This document shows positions 28,583-37,629 of a DNA stretch of 64,000 bases, piece by piece. Below the pieces are notes generated by a model. That model was not told where the DNA came from and did no database searches. It saw only the letters and a list, made by a program, of their open reading frames with translations. This stretch comes from Neorhizobium lilium (GTDB lineage: Bacteria > Pseudomonadota > Alphaproteobacteria > Rhizobiales > Rhizobiaceae). The first letter of the stretch is position 1; each line of letters begins with the position of its first letter. Where the stretch lies: the NCBI RefSeq assembly GCF_004053875.1, contig NZ_SBIP01000003.1, positions 1 through 64,000 on the forward strand, written 5' to 3'. A program made the translations under genes and the position numbers.

Positions 28583-28947
28583 CGACCGAGAACCTTGCGC
28601 ACGATCTTGACCAGGCTTTCAGGATCGAAAGGCTTGGTGAGCCACCCCGTCGCGCCGGCAGCCTTGGCCTGCTGCTTGATCTCGCCGTCGGACTCGGTCG
28701 TCAGGAAGATCACTGGCACGCCCATATGAGCGGGCATTTTGCGCAGTTCCCGGATCATCGTCAGCCCGTCCATGTTCGGCATATTGAGATCCGTTACGAT
28801 CAGGTCGAACTCGCCGCCGCCCAGTTTTGCGATACCATCGACGCCGTCCACGGCCTCGGTGACCTGATAGCCTGCATTGCTCAGCGCGACTCGGGTCGTG
28901 AGGCGGATGCTCGCAGAGTCATCGACCGTCAGGATGTTGGCGCTCAT
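28579..28947 (-). CDS. cheY: CheY-type single-domain response regulator
   Basis: 122 residues, receiver domain only: acidic pair D9/D10, phospho-acceptor D53 (VTDLNMPNMDG), conserved Thr in FLTTESDGE and Lys in LTKPFDP. It is the likely phospho-target of CheA and effector of this pathway. Start and stop overlap the STAS gene and cheA by 4 nt each. Whether it binds a flagellar switch or another output cannot be read from the sequence. Confidence 0.95.
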   Translation of the reverse strand: MSANILTVDDSASIRLTTRVALSNAGYQVTEAVDGVDGIAKLGGGEFDLIVTDLNMPNMDGLTMIRELRKMPAHMGVPVIFLTTESDGEIKQQAKAAGATGWLTKPFDPESLVKIVRKVLGR

Positions 28948-29273
28948 TGAATTTCCCCTTGATGAAGCCAGAAGTTTGCGTCGTCGTTGGACATGCCTTC
29001 CAGGAAGCCGCTCCGGCGCAAGGTATCGAGAAGCGTACCCGTCGCAGGCTTGGCAAGTACAATCGCCTTGCCGCCCGTGCCGGCATAGATCCGGGCAGCC
29101 TCCAGAAGTTGAAGGATGCTGATGTCGATCTGCGAGTCGGGCGCGAATTCGACGACTGTCGCGTCGTTGTGCGCCACAAACTCAAGAAGATCCTGATGAA
29201 TAGTGGTGATCGTCCGAAGTGTTGCATTTGGCGGAAGCGAAAAATGATTATCTGTAAAGGTCGAAGTGGTCAT
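28944..29273 (-). CDS. STAS-domain protein heading the chemotaxis operon
   Basis: 109 residues, one STAS (anti-sigma-antagonist-like) domain. The diagnostic loop is SQIDISILQLLEAARIY, with Asp50 and Ser52, the position of the phosphorylatable Ser in SpoIIAA-like proteins. The ATG at 29273 is used; a start six codons upstream is possible but less likely. First gene of the che operon, overlapping cheY by 4 nt. STAS proteins recur at the head of some non-classical chemosensory operons, where they are proposed to link the pathway to another output. Its partner here is not evident. Confidence 0.82.
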   Translation of the reverse strand: MTTSTFTDNHFSLPPNATLRTITTIHQDLLEFVAHNDATVVEFAPDSQIDISILQLLEAARIYAGTGGKAIVLAKPATGTLLDTLRRSGFLEGMSNDDANFWLHQGEIQ

Positions 29274-29605
29274 GAATACTCCGAGAAACATCCGAAAATC
29301 CTGAAATAGCTTGGCGAATATGATCTTAGAGAGTTAATGGGTACTTAATTCCACTGCGTAAGTTTTCATTCTGTATATGTTGCATTTCGATTTTTACTTT
29401 TGCTGGCGAGGCAAAATTAACCACGGCTAATGAAAGCCTTTTCCCGTTCGTCTCCAATTAACCGCACAACTGCAGACTGAATTCGCAAACAAGAGAATGG
29501 CTGCGTCTTCACAGGCAGACTGTTCCAAAACGAAACAAGCAGGGAAGCGCCGCCTGGGCACTATCGGGACGGCAGCAGACGGTTGGTCGAAGGGGTTTGG
29601 GCAAG
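29274..29605. promoter_or_regulatory. divergent promoter region of the chemosensory cluster
   Basis: About 330 nt, clearly A+T-richer in its left and middle part, between the STAS-led operon (minus) and the soluble receptor-like gene (plus). Both transcripts must start here. I could not pick convincing -35/-10 pairs or a repeat-type operator. Confidence 0.55.
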
Positions 29606-31342
29606 GTGGCGGTTACGGCAGCGGTACTAAGACAAGTCGTGGATGCTTCGGGCGCATCGACACCCTTCGTGGAACGGATGGAGGTGGCGCGCTCGCGCAT
29701 CGAGGAGCGTTTCCTGGAGGGCGGCGCCGCCCTTTTGTCCATTCTCGACGTGCTGAACAAGCTGGTCGCTTCACTGGACCAGGTGACGGGTTCGCTCGAC
29801 GAAGAAACCGCCAATGCCACCATGGCGGAGCTGGAAAATACGGTTGCCCATCTTTCCGAGCTCAGCACGATAGAAACCGCGCGCCAGGCCCGCTTCCAGG
29901 AAATTGCAAGCGCCGAACAGAACCTGCGTCCGCAGGTGGACGATATGCAGGAGACGCTGCGCTATCTGAGGACCTTTGCCGTCACCGCCAAGATCACCGG
30001 CGCCGGCGTTCCGGATTTCGCGGGTTTTGCCGAGGAAATCCTGCAAAGGATTCAGGACGGGACGCGGCAGGTCAACGATTTCTCCGCCAAGCTGCACCAT
30101 TTGGGCAGCGGTCTCGGACCGATCCGGGCGAAGGGCCAGAAGATCATTCAGAGCTACGACCAGACGATCCCGCGGATCGTGGCCGGCTTGTCGGGCGGCG
30201 GCGTCGAGATCGGCAAGCAACGACGGGTGCTGATGCAGCGCGCCGAAAGCGTCCGGGCCATTGCCAAGGGCATCCAGGGCAAGCTTGCCTCCACGCTTTC
30301 TGCCATGCAGGTGGGCGACATCACCCGTCAGCGCATCGAGCATTGCCAATCAAGCCTCCAGATCCTCGACGAATACCTGCAGTCGCCGGATATAGGCGCG
30401 CTCGACGATGAACAGCGCGACAGCCTCACGCAGATCATAAGGGAGTTGGTGTCGCTTCAGTTGAGCCAGTCGATCGACGATTTCGACCGAGATACCGGCA
30501 AGATCGTGGACACTGTCGCGAGCTTCCGCGCCGACCTGATGCAGATCGACGCCCTTCGCCGGGACATGGGGCAGGGGGAGGACGATGCCGGCGACAATGC
30601 CATGCGGCAGCTGGAAAATGGCGTCGGGGCTGCTCGTAGCGCCGTTCGGGAAATTGAAGCAGTGGCACATGAGGCGGCCGAGCTCAGCCGCAAGACGGCA
30701 GATACGGTGAGGGAACTGCTCCAGGGCATTGGCGTCGTTCAGCTGGTGCGCACCGACATTCATTACATGGCGCTCAATACCAATCTGCGCTGCAGCAAGA
30801 TCGGCGAGGAAGGCAGGGCAATCAATGTGGTAACTGCCGAACTGCGCAATTTCGCGGCTCTGTTGGACCAGACCGCCGACAAGATCCTGGCCGAGTTGCA
30901 GACACTGGAGACGGCTGCCTGCAAGCTCAACGAAGCGGAAGAAGGCAGTGAGGACTCCTCGCTCGATCATCGCCTTGAAAAAGCCATGGCCAGCATCCGG
31001 GCCGTCGGCGACCGCATGGATACGGAGATGGATGCGCTTGCGACCCAGAGCGAGGCAGCCATCGGCGATATGGATCGCTCCCTCGCAAGGCTCGATTTCA
31101 ATGCCGAGCTTGGCGACGTGCTGCGTGCCTGCGCCGACGAATTTGCCGACGCAGGTGAAGTTCGCGAGGCGCCGGGCCTCGATCAGGCGCTTGCGGATCT
31201 TGGAACCCGCATCGGACGCCTCTACACCATGGTTTCGGAACGGGAACTGCATGCCCGGGTCATGGGCACCGCGCCCCCGACCGAAGCTCCTGTCCTTGCG
31301 GCGGTGATGACGGACGACGACATCGACGATGCACTATTCTGA
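29606..31342 (+). CDS. soluble coiled-coil chemotaxis protein with degenerate receptor hairpin and CheZ-like motif
   Basis: About 578 residues from GTG 29606 (a TTG 9 nt upstream is too close to the AAGGGG site). No signal peptide or membrane helix; almost entirely helical. A segment near residues 376-425 (VRTDIHYMALNTNLRCSKIG, GRAINVVTAELRNFA) follows the receptor hairpin tip, but the Glu/Ala positions that contact CheA/CheW are changed (NTNLRCSKIGEEG where receptors have [13 protein letters not shown]). Near residues 232-247 the helix AMQVGDITRQRIEH carries a DxxxQ pattern like the CheZ catalytic helix (QDLTGQ). The extreme C-terminus DDDIDDALF resembles the CheY-binding tail of CheZ. Divergent from the che operon. 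A soluble array component or CheY-P phosphatase is inferred; neither is proven. Confidence 0.72.
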   Translation: MAVTAAVLRQVVDASGASTPFVERMEVARSRIEERFLEGGAALLSILDVLNKLVASLDQVTGSLDEETANATMAELENTVAHLSELSTIETARQARFQEIASAEQNLRPQVDDMQETLRYLRTFAVTAKITGAGVPDFAGFAEEILQRIQDGTRQVNDFSAKLHHLGSGLGPIRAKGQKIIQSYDQTIPRIVAGLSGGGVEIGKQRRVLMQRAESVRAIAKGIQGKLASTLSAMQVGDITRQRIEHCQSSLQILDEYLQSPDIGALDDEQRDSLTQIIRELVSLQLSQSIDDFDRDTGKIVDTVASFRADLMQIDALRRDMGQGEDDAGDNAMRQLENGVGAARSAVREIEAVAHEAAELSRKTADTVRELLQGIGVVQLVRTDIHYMALNTNLRCSKIGEEGRAINVVTAELRNFAALLDQTADKILAELQTLETAACKLNEAEEGSEDSSLDHRLEKAMASIRAVGDRMDTEMDALATQSEAAIGDMDRSLARLDFNAELGDVLRACADEFADAGEVREAPGLDQALADLGTRIGRLYTMVSERELHARVMGTAPPTEAPVLAAVMTDDDIDDALF

Positions 31343-31492
31343 ACCGCAACGGATCGGGTTCGAGCATGCGGCGCCGGCATATTCTTATTCCTCCTGCCTT
31401 GACCTTTGAGGCCGGCTGCGGCATGTGACCGCCTTTGCTGATGAAGCACGCGATGCGGGACGATCCCCGGCGGTGCTCGACAAGAGAAACAA

Positions 31493-31894
31493 ATGACAAA
31501 AGCAACATCCTCGGCGCCTTCACAGCGCATGCTTCGCATTGGCGAGCAGGTCCGCGCCGCCATCACCCAGGTTCTGCAGCGCGGTGAAGTGCGCGACGAC
31601 CTGATCGAGAAGACGGTGATCTCAGTCTCAGAAGTGCGTATGTCGCCGGACCTTAAGATCGCCACAGCCTATGTGACGCCGCTTGGCCTGCCCGACCATG
31701 ACGCCGTGATCGAGGCTCTCAACCGGAACGCCAAATTCATCCGTGGCCGCTTGAGCGGCCAGCTTCGGCAGATGAAATACATGCCGGAAGTCCGCTTCCG
31801 CGACGACACCAGCTTCGACAACTACAAGAAGATCGACCAGCTGCTGCGCTTGCCCGAGGTCCAGCGGGATCTCGAAGGCGACACCGAAGAATAA
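31493..31894 (+). CDS. rbfA: 30S ribosome-binding factor A
   Basis: 133 residues of the RbfA KH-like fold ([60 protein letters not shown]). It binds the 30S subunit and helps 16S rRNA 5' end maturation, especially in the cold. It begins the rbfA-truB-rpsO-pnp block. infB, its usual upstream partner, is not present; instead the receptor-like chemotaxis gene ends 150 nt upstream. Confidence 0.95.
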   Translation: MTKATSSAPSQRMLRIGEQVRAAITQVLQRGEVRDDLIEKTVISVSEVRMSPDLKIATAYVTPLGLPDHDAVIEALNRNAKFIRGRLSGQLRQMKYMPEVRFRDDTSFDNYKKIDQLLRLPEVQRDLEGDTEE

Positions 31895-31912
31895 GAACAG
31901 CCAAGAGCATTC

Positions 31913-32842
31913 ATGTCCAAACCTCGTAAACCTAAAGGTCGCCCGGTCTCCGGCTGGCTTATTCTCGACAAGCCGGTCGATTTCGGCTCCACGGAAGCCG
32001 TGTCCAAGATCAAGTGGCTGTTCAACGCTCAGAAGGCCGGGCATGCCGGTACGCTCGATCCCCTGGCCTCCGGCATGCTGCCGATCGCACTTGGCGACGC
32101 CACCAAGACGGTTCCTTACGTCATGGACGGTCGCAAGATATACGAGTTCACCGTCACCTGGGGCGAGGAGCGCTCGACCGACGATCTCGAGGGCGAGGTA
32201 ACCGCGGCCTCCGACCAGCGACCGGCGGAAGAGGATATCCGCTCCCTCTTGCCGAGCTATACCGGCACGATCAACCAGATCCCGCCGCAGTTTTCGGCGA
32301 TCAAGATCGCTGGCGAGCGTGCCTATGACCTTGCCCGCGATGGCGAGACGGTGGAAATCCCCTCCCGCGAAGTCGAAATCTTCCGGCTGACCTTGCTGGG
32401 CGTCGAGCGCGACAAGGCACATTTCGAGGTGGAATGCGGCAAGGGCACCTATGTGCGGGCACTTGCCCGCGACTTTGGCCGGGACCTCGGCTGCCACGGT
32501 CATATTTCGGAGCTGCGCCGCACCTTTGTCGCCCCCTTCGGTGAAGACAAGATGGTGCCGCTGGCTGAACTCGTGGCGCTGGAGGCGATCGAGGATCGCG
32601 ACGAGCGTCTGGCTGCCCTCGATGCCTTTTTGATCGATACGGCGGAAGCCCTCTCCAACCTCACTCATCTGCTAGTCAGCGACGACCAGGCATATCGCCT
32701 CAAGATGGGCAATCCGGTCATCCTGCGCGGACACGGCGCCCCTATCGCCGAAGCGGAAGTTTATGCGACGGCTCGCGGCAAGTTGGTCGCGATCGGTGAG
32801 ATCGACCAGGGCGAGTTCCGTCCGAAGCGGGTTTTCGGCTGA
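31913..32842 (+). CDS. truB: tRNA pseudouridine-55 synthase
   Basis: 309 residues. Catalytic Asp49 lies in [14 protein letters not shown]; further TruB motifs are [37 protein letters not shown] (in two parts), and [15 protein letters not shown]-terminal PUA-like region follows. It converts U55 of tRNA T-loops to pseudouridine. 18 nt behind rbfA, clearly one operon. Confidence 0.96.
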   Translation: MSKPRKPKGRPVSGWLILDKPVDFGSTEAVSKIKWLFNAQKAGHAGTLDPLASGMLPIALGDATKTVPYVMDGRKIYEFTVTWGEERSTDDLEGEVTAASDQRPAEEDIRSLLPSYTGTINQIPPQFSAIKIAGERAYDLARDGETVEIPSREVEIFRLTLLGVERDKAHFEVECGKGTYVRALARDFGRDLGCHGHISELRRTFVAPFGEDKMVPLAELVALEAIEDRDERLAALDAFLIDTAEALSNLTHLLVSDDQAYRLKMGNPVILRGHGAPIAEAEVYATARGKLVAIGEIDQGEFRPKRVFG

Positions 32843-33019
32843 GCTGTCAGCCGAGCCTGTTCCAGGCATAAACATCCGCTCTTTCCATTGCCGTGCATTT
32901 GGTTTATAGGCAGCGCCAGCATAGAGGCTGCCTAAACGCGCCATCTTGCTTTCATGGCCAATGCTGGACGACATCCCGGCCTTTGGCGTCCCATTTCCTG
33001 TCATCGAAAGGATCATCCG

Positions 33020-33289
33020 ATGTCGATCACTGCAGAGCGCAAAGCCGCCCTCATCAAGGAATACGCAACCGTGGAAGGCGACACCGGTTCTCCGGAAGTT
33101 CAGGTCGCTATCCTCACGGAGCGCATCAACAACCTGACCGGTCATTTCAAGGATCACAAGAAGGACAACCACTCCCGTCGTGGCCTTCTGACCATGGTTT
33201 CCAGCCGTCGCTCGCTTCTTGATTATCTCAAGAAGAAGGACGAAGGCCGCTACACCAAGCTGATCGGCAGCCTTGGCATCCGCCGCTAA
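33020..33289 (+). CDS. rpsO: 30S ribosomal protein S15
   Basis: 89 residues, the family's standard length. Conserved segments are [36 protein letters not shown] and [10 protein letters not shown]. It binds 16S rRNA helix 22 early in 30S assembly. ATG 33020 is preceded by AAAGGATC. Followed by a perfect 15-bp hairpin. Confidence 0.97.
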   Translation: MSITAERKAALIKEYATVEGDTGSPEVQVAILTERINNLTGHFKDHKKDNHSRRGLLTMVSSRRSLLDYLKKKDEGRYTKLIGSLGIRR

Positions 33290-33295
33290 TGACGT

Positions 33296-33334
33296 CGTCC
33301 GGCGGGCCTGATCGCAGGCCCGCCGGACGTCTTT
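33296..33334 (+). terminator. long perfect hairpin behind rpsO (terminator or RNase III site)
   Basis: CGTCCGGCGGGCCTG, loop ATCG, CAGGCCCGCCGGACG: 15 uninterrupted base pairs starting 7 nt after the rpsO stop, followed by TCTTTTC. The T-run supports termination. In enterobacteria the rpsO-pnp gap also carries an RNase III-cut hairpin that PNPase uses for autoregulation. Confidence 0.75.
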
Positions 33335-33622
33335 TCGGGCTCCGCCCGATGAAATTGCTTGCCGCCGCGCCGCTCACGCGTGGCGAGAATGCCGGCAGAT
33401 CCGGATGGGCCGGACTGCCATACAACCGTTGACCTGTCATGGGGCAGGATTGCCGGATGCTTTTGGCCTGAGCCTCGCAAGGCTTGGCCACGGCGCTTCC
33501 CAGGAGCTGCCGCAACGCAAAGCCTCCCGTTGTCTTGCCCGTGATGTGTCGCATGATTGCGGTCGACTGTAGGCTGCGCCGGCTATCGGCGATGCCTATG
33601 CTCCCGCATTGAAGGACAAGAG
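33335..33622 (+). other. rpsO-pnp intergenic region
   Basis: About 290 nt without a convincing gene. It probably contains the pnp promoter and 5' leader; the leader of pnp is the known autoregulatory target in other bacteria. I see no second strong hairpin. Confidence 0.5.
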
Positions 33623-35755
33623 ATGTTCAATACTCATTCAGTCGAAATCGAATGGGCAGGCCGCCCGCTGAAGCTGGAAACGGGCAAGATCGCCCGCCAG
33701 GCAGACGGTGCGGTTCTCGCTACCTACGGTGAAACCGTCGTTCTTGCGACCGTCGTATCGGCAAAGTCGCCGAAGCCGGGCCAGGACTTCTTCCCGCTCA
33801 CCGTCAACTATCAGGAAAAGACCTACGCAGCCGGCAAGATCCCAGGCGGCTATTTCAAGCGCGAAGGCCGTCCGAGCGAGAAGGAAACGCTTGTTTCCCG
33901 TCTCATCGACCGCCCGATCCGCCCGCTCTTCCCGGAAGGCTACAAGAACGACACCCAGGTCGTCGTGACCGTCGTGCAGCACGACCTTGAGAACGATCCC
34001 GACGTCCTGTCCATGATTGCCGCTTCCGCAGCACTGACGCTCTCGGGCATTCCCTTCATGGGTCCCGTCGGCGGTGCTCGCGTCGGCTACATCAACGGCG
34101 AATATGTCCTGAACCCGCATCTCGACGAAATGGACGAGTCGACCCTCGACCTCGTCGTTGCAGGCACCCAGGACGCCGTCCTGATGGTCGAATCGGAAGC
34201 CAAGGAACTGAACGAAGACGTCATGCTCGGCGCCGTCATGTTCGGCCACAAGGGCTTCCAGCCGGTCATCGACGCGATCATCAAGCTTGCCGAAGTGGCT
34301 GCCAAGGAGCCGCGCGACTTCCAGCCGGAAGATCATTCGGCCCTCGAAGCCGAAATGCTGCAGCATTTCGAAGCCGAATTGCGCGAAGGCTACAAGATCA
34401 CTCAGAAGGCTGATCGTTATGCTGCCGTCGACGCCGTCAAGGCGAAGGTCAAGGCCCACTTCTTCCCCGAAGGTGCTGAGCCCAAGTATTCCGCCGAAGT
34501 CATCGGCGCCGTCTTCAAGCACTTGCAGGCCAAGATCGTCCGCTGGAACATCCTCGACACCAAGAGCCGCATCGACGGTCGCGATCTCGAGACCGTTCGT
34601 CCGATCGTATCGGAAGTCGGCATCCTGCCGCGCACGCACGGCTCGGCCCTCTTCACCCGCGGCGAGACCCAGGCGATCGTTGTCGCCACCCTCGGCACCG
34701 GCGAAGACGAGCAGTATGTCGACAGCCTGACCGGCATGTATAAGGAACGCTTCCTGCTGCATTACAACTTCCCGCCCTATTCGGTCGGTGAAACGGGTCG
34801 CATGGGCTCCCCGGGCCGCCGCGAAATCGGCCATGGCAAGCTCGCATGGCGCGCCATTCGCCCGATGCTGCCTTCGCCTGAGCAGTTCCCCTACACGCTG
34901 CGCGTCGTTTCCGAAATCACCGAGTCCAACGGCTCGTCCTCGATGGCGACCGTCTGCGGCACCTCGCTCGCACTGATGGACGCCGGCGTTCCGCTGGCCA
35001 AGCCGGTAGCCGGTATCGCCATGGGCCTCATCCTCGAAGGTGAGCGTTTTGCGGTCCTGTCCGACATCCTCGGCGACGAAGACCACCTCGGCGACATGGA
35101 CTTCAAGGTAGCGGGTACGGCCGACGGCATCACCTCGCTGCAGATGGACATCAAGATCGCCGGCATTACCGAAGAGATCATGAAGGTCGCACTCGGCCAG
35201 GCACAGGGTGGCCGCAAGCACATCCTCGGCGAAATGGCCAATGCCATCACCGAAGGCCGTGGCCAGCTCGGCGAATTCGCACCGCGCATCGAAGTCATGA
35301 ACATCCCGGTCGACAAGATCCGTGAAGTCATCGGCTCCGGCGGCAAGATCATCCGCGAGATCGTCGAAAAGACCGGTGCCAAGATCAACATCGAAGATGA
35401 TGGCACGATCAAGATCGCTTCTTCCTCCGGCAAGGAGATCGAAGCTGCCCGCAAGTGGATCCATTCCATCGTGGCAGAGCCGGAAGTCGGCCAGATCTAC
35501 GAAGGCACGGTCGTCAAGACGGCCGATTTCGGCGCCTTCGTGAACTTCTTCGGCGCCCGCGACGGCCTCGTCCACATCTCGCAGCTTGCCTCCGATCGCG
35601 TTGCAAAGACGCAGGACGTGGTCAAGGAAGGCCAGAAGGTCTGGGTCAAGCTCATGGGCTTCGACGAGCGCGGCAAGGTCCGCCTGTCCATGAAGGTTGT
35701 CGATCAGGCGACCGGCCAGGAAGTCAAGAAGGCTGAAGGTGAAGCTGCCGAGTAA
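33623..35755 (+). CDS. pnp: polyribonucleotide nucleotidyltransferase (PNPase)
   Basis: 710 residues: RNase PH domain 1, helical linker, RNase PH domain 2 ([58 protein letters not shown]), KH domain ([20 protein letters not shown]) and S1 domain ([20 protein letters not shown]). It degrades RNA 3' to 5' with phosphate and is part of the degradosome. ATG 33623 is chosen for AAGGAC upstream and the family N-terminus [11 protein letters not shown]; a longer in-frame start adds an unrelated Cys/Arg-rich tail. Confidence 0.97.
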   Translation: MFNTHSVEIEWAGRPLKLETGKIARQADGAVLATYGETVVLATVVSAKSPKPGQDFFPLTVNYQEKTYAAGKIPGGYFKREGRPSEKETLVSRLIDRPIRPLFPEGYKNDTQVVVTVVQHDLENDPDVLSMIAASAALTLSGIPFMGPVGGARVGYINGEYVLNPHLDEMDESTLDLVVAGTQDAVLMVESEAKELNEDVMLGAVMFGHKGFQPVIDAIIKLAEVAAKEPRDFQPEDHSALEAEMLQHFEAELREGYKITQKADRYAAVDAVKAKVKAHFFPEGAEPKYSAEVIGAVFKHLQAKIVRWNILDTKSRIDGRDLETVRPIVSEVGILPRTHGSALFTRGETQAIVVATLGTGEDEQYVDSLTGMYKERFLLHYNFPPYSVGETGRMGSPGRREIGHGKLAWRAIRPMLPSPEQFPYTLRVVSEITESNGSSSMATVCGTSLALMDAGVPLAKPVAGIAMGLILEGERFAVLSDILGDEDHLGDMDFKVAGTADGITSLQMDIKIAGITEEIMKVALGQAQGGRKHILGEMANAITEGRGQLGEFAPRIEVMNIPVDKIREVIGSGGKIIREIVEKTGAKINIEDDGTIKIASSSGKEIEAARKWIHSIVAEPEVGQIYEGTVVKTADFGAFVNFFGARDGLVHISQLASDRVAKTQDVVKEGQKVWVKLMGFDERGKVRLSMKVVDQATGQEVKKAEGEAAE

Positions 35756-35780
35756 GCTTCCCTCTTCCTTACGAGAAACG

Positions 35781-35810
35781 AGGCGCGGACGCTCTCCGCG
35801 CCTTTTCTTT
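35781..35810 (+). terminator. rho-independent terminator after pnp
   Basis: AGGCGCGGA, loop CGCTC, TCCGCGCCT: nine base pairs directly followed by TTTCTTT, 25 nt behind the pnp stop codon. Confidence 0.9.
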
Positions 35811-35840
35811 ATCCGACGTTCCACGATCGAGACCACCGCC

Positions 35841-36848
35841 ATGAGCCGCGACGCCTTGAAGACACTGTTCCATCCTTTTGCCACCGAAGCCGTCCCCATG
35901 CCAGGCGAGGGTGAGCGTGTGCTTTTCCTGGGCGCTGAAGCGGGCCAGCCGCTACCGGAAGGTTTTGCCGCAGAGGTGACGATGGTGCAGCCTTTCCGGC
36001 CGCTGTTTCGGGGTCTTGGGACTGGCGCTGTTCCGCAAGCCGAAGGCAGCGATTACGATGGTGCGCTGGTATTGTGCGGCAAGCACCGGGGCGAGAACGA
36101 GAACCGCGTCGCGGAGGCCCTCGAGCGGGTTCGTCCCGGCGGGATGATCGTGATTGCCGGCGGCAAGGAAGACGGTATTCAGCCGGTGCGCACCACGCTC
36201 CTGAAGCTGGGCATAACGCTCGACTACACGCCGAAATACCATGGAGTCGCCATCTGGCTGGCACGGCCGGACGACGCCGATGCCGCCGTTGCGGCGCTGA
36301 AGAAGCCGCCGGTGGTGTTCGAGGGACGCTATGAGGCGGCACCGGGCATGTTCTCCCACGACCGTGTGGATGGAGGCTCGGAGCTGCTGGCTGGGCGCCT
36401 TCCCACGGACTTCGACGGCAATGCAGCCGATTTCGGCGCAGGCTGGGGCTATCTCTCCATCATGCTGGCGGAAAAGTCGCCGCGCGTGAACCGGATCGAT
36501 CTGTTCGAGGCCGACTGGCACGCGCTGGAATTTGCCAAGAAGAATATTGCCCGCAACTGCCCTGATCTTGAGGCGCGCTTCTTCTGGCAAGATCTGGGAA
36601 CGGAGCCGGCGAGGGAGAAATACGATCTCGTCGTCATGAATCCGCCCTTTCACGAGTCTCAGGCAGCCGATCCAGAGATCGGCAAGGCGATGATTCGTGC
36701 CGCCGCGGCAGCCTTGCGCAGTGGCGGGCGGCTCATGCTGGTCGCCAATCGCGGCCTGCCTTATGAGCCGGCCATCGCATCCGAGTTCCGGGAGAGCGGC
36801 GAAACCTGCCGCAACGCCCGCTTCAAGGTTCTGTGGGCGCGGAAATAG
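35841..36848 (+). CDS. RsmC/RlmG-type rRNA guanine-N2 methyltransferase
   Basis: 335 residues. The C-terminal SAM-binding domain has the motif I region GNAADFGAGWGYLS and the catalytic motif IV LVVMNPPFHES (the NPPF tetrad of N2-guanine methylases). The N-terminal half is the degenerate second domain seen in RsmC. Probably methylates a guanine of 16S rRNA. ATG 35841 begins the family N-terminus right after the pnp terminator; a longer reading would overlap pnp. Confidence 0.85.
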   Translation: MSRDALKTLFHPFATEAVPMPGEGERVLFLGAEAGQPLPEGFAAEVTMVQPFRPLFRGLGTGAVPQAEGSDYDGALVLCGKHRGENENRVAEALERVRPGGMIVIAGGKEDGIQPVRTTLLKLGITLDYTPKYHGVAIWLARPDDADAAVAALKKPPVVFEGRYEAAPGMFSHDRVDGGSELLAGRLPTDFDGNAADFGAGWGYLSIMLAEKSPRVNRIDLFEADWHALEFAKKNIARNCPDLEARFFWQDLGTEPAREKYDLVVMNPPFHESQAADPEIGKAMIRAAAAALRSGGRLMLVANRGLPYEPAIASEFRESGETCRNARFKVLWARK

Positions 36849-36937
36849 CCTGATCCGCCTCAGCCTCCGTCGCCTGAAGCATTGATTCTTCCTAAGCGCC
36901 AGCTATGGTTGCAGAGGGTTGGGTCGTGGGGCGGCGC

Positions 36938-37588
36938 ATGAAGCGGATTGTGGCATTCCTTCTTTTCGTGCTCGGCAGCGCCGTTGCGCGTGCCGATCCC
37001 CCGCAGATCACCTGGGAGTGGTTCAACGCGGCCGAAACCTATCGGAACTACAAGGTCAAGGGGAAAGACGATCTTCGCCTCGCCGCCCATTACTATCGCC
37101 TCGCAGCCGAGCGTGGAAATGCGGCCGCCGCCTATAAGCTGGGCGATTGCTACGAGAACGGAACCGGTGTTGCAAAGGATGCCGTGACGGCTTTGGAATG
37201 GTATCGCAGATCGGCAGCAGGCGGCGACAGATATGCCGCTTTGCGGATCGGCTGGTTCTACCAGAAAGGGATTGCCGTGACGGCAAATCCCGCCGATGCC
37301 GTCGAATGGTACAGGCTTGCCGCGCAAAGGAAAAACATCTGGGCCTATCACATGCTGGCCTTCCTCTATTTCGACGGGGAAGGTGTGCCGCAGGACAGGG
37401 TGAAAGCCAGGGAGTATTTCGAAATCAGCCTGCCGCAGACAGATGACGGCTGGGCGAAGGTGAAGCTGGCGGAACTCATCCGAAGCAGCGACCCTACTCG
37501 GGCGCGTCGTTTGCTGCAGGAAGCGGTGAGGCAGGGAAATCCGCAGGCGCCGCAGGATCTCAAACTTTTGGAAATTGAACAGAAGTGA
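36938..37588 (+). CDS. secreted Sel1-repeat (TPR-like) protein
   Basis: About 216 residues from ATG 36938, chosen because the signal peptide MKRIVAFLLFVLGSAVARA starts there; an ATG 33 nt earlier is possible. Four Sel1-type helical repeats are visible (AAHYYRLAAERGNAAAAYKL, ALEWYRRSAAGGDRYAALRI, AVEWYRLAAQRKNIWAYHML, AREYFEISL). Such repeats form a superhelical protein-binding surface, here in the periplasm or cell envelope. The partner is unknown. It lies between the methyltransferase and the convergent fabI. Confidence 0.82.
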   Translation: MKRIVAFLLFVLGSAVARADPPQITWEWFNAAETYRNYKVKGKDDLRLAAHYYRLAAERGNAAAAYKLGDCYENGTGVAKDAVTALEWYRRSAAGGDRYAALRIGWFYQKGIAVTANPADAVEWYRLAAQRKNIWAYHMLAFLYFDGEGVPQDRVKAREYFEISLPQTDDGWAKVKLAELIRSSDPTRARRLLQEAVRQGNPQAPQDLKLLEIEQK

Positions 37589-37629
37589 TGCGAGGCCGCT
37601 TGCAGCCCCGCATGACGCCTTTCGTTGGC

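Noticed and set aside
33638..35899. 753-codon open frame antisense to pnp
   Set aside because: It mirrors the pnp coding sequence in a high-G+C genome, has no ribosome-binding site or family motif, and pnp is certain.
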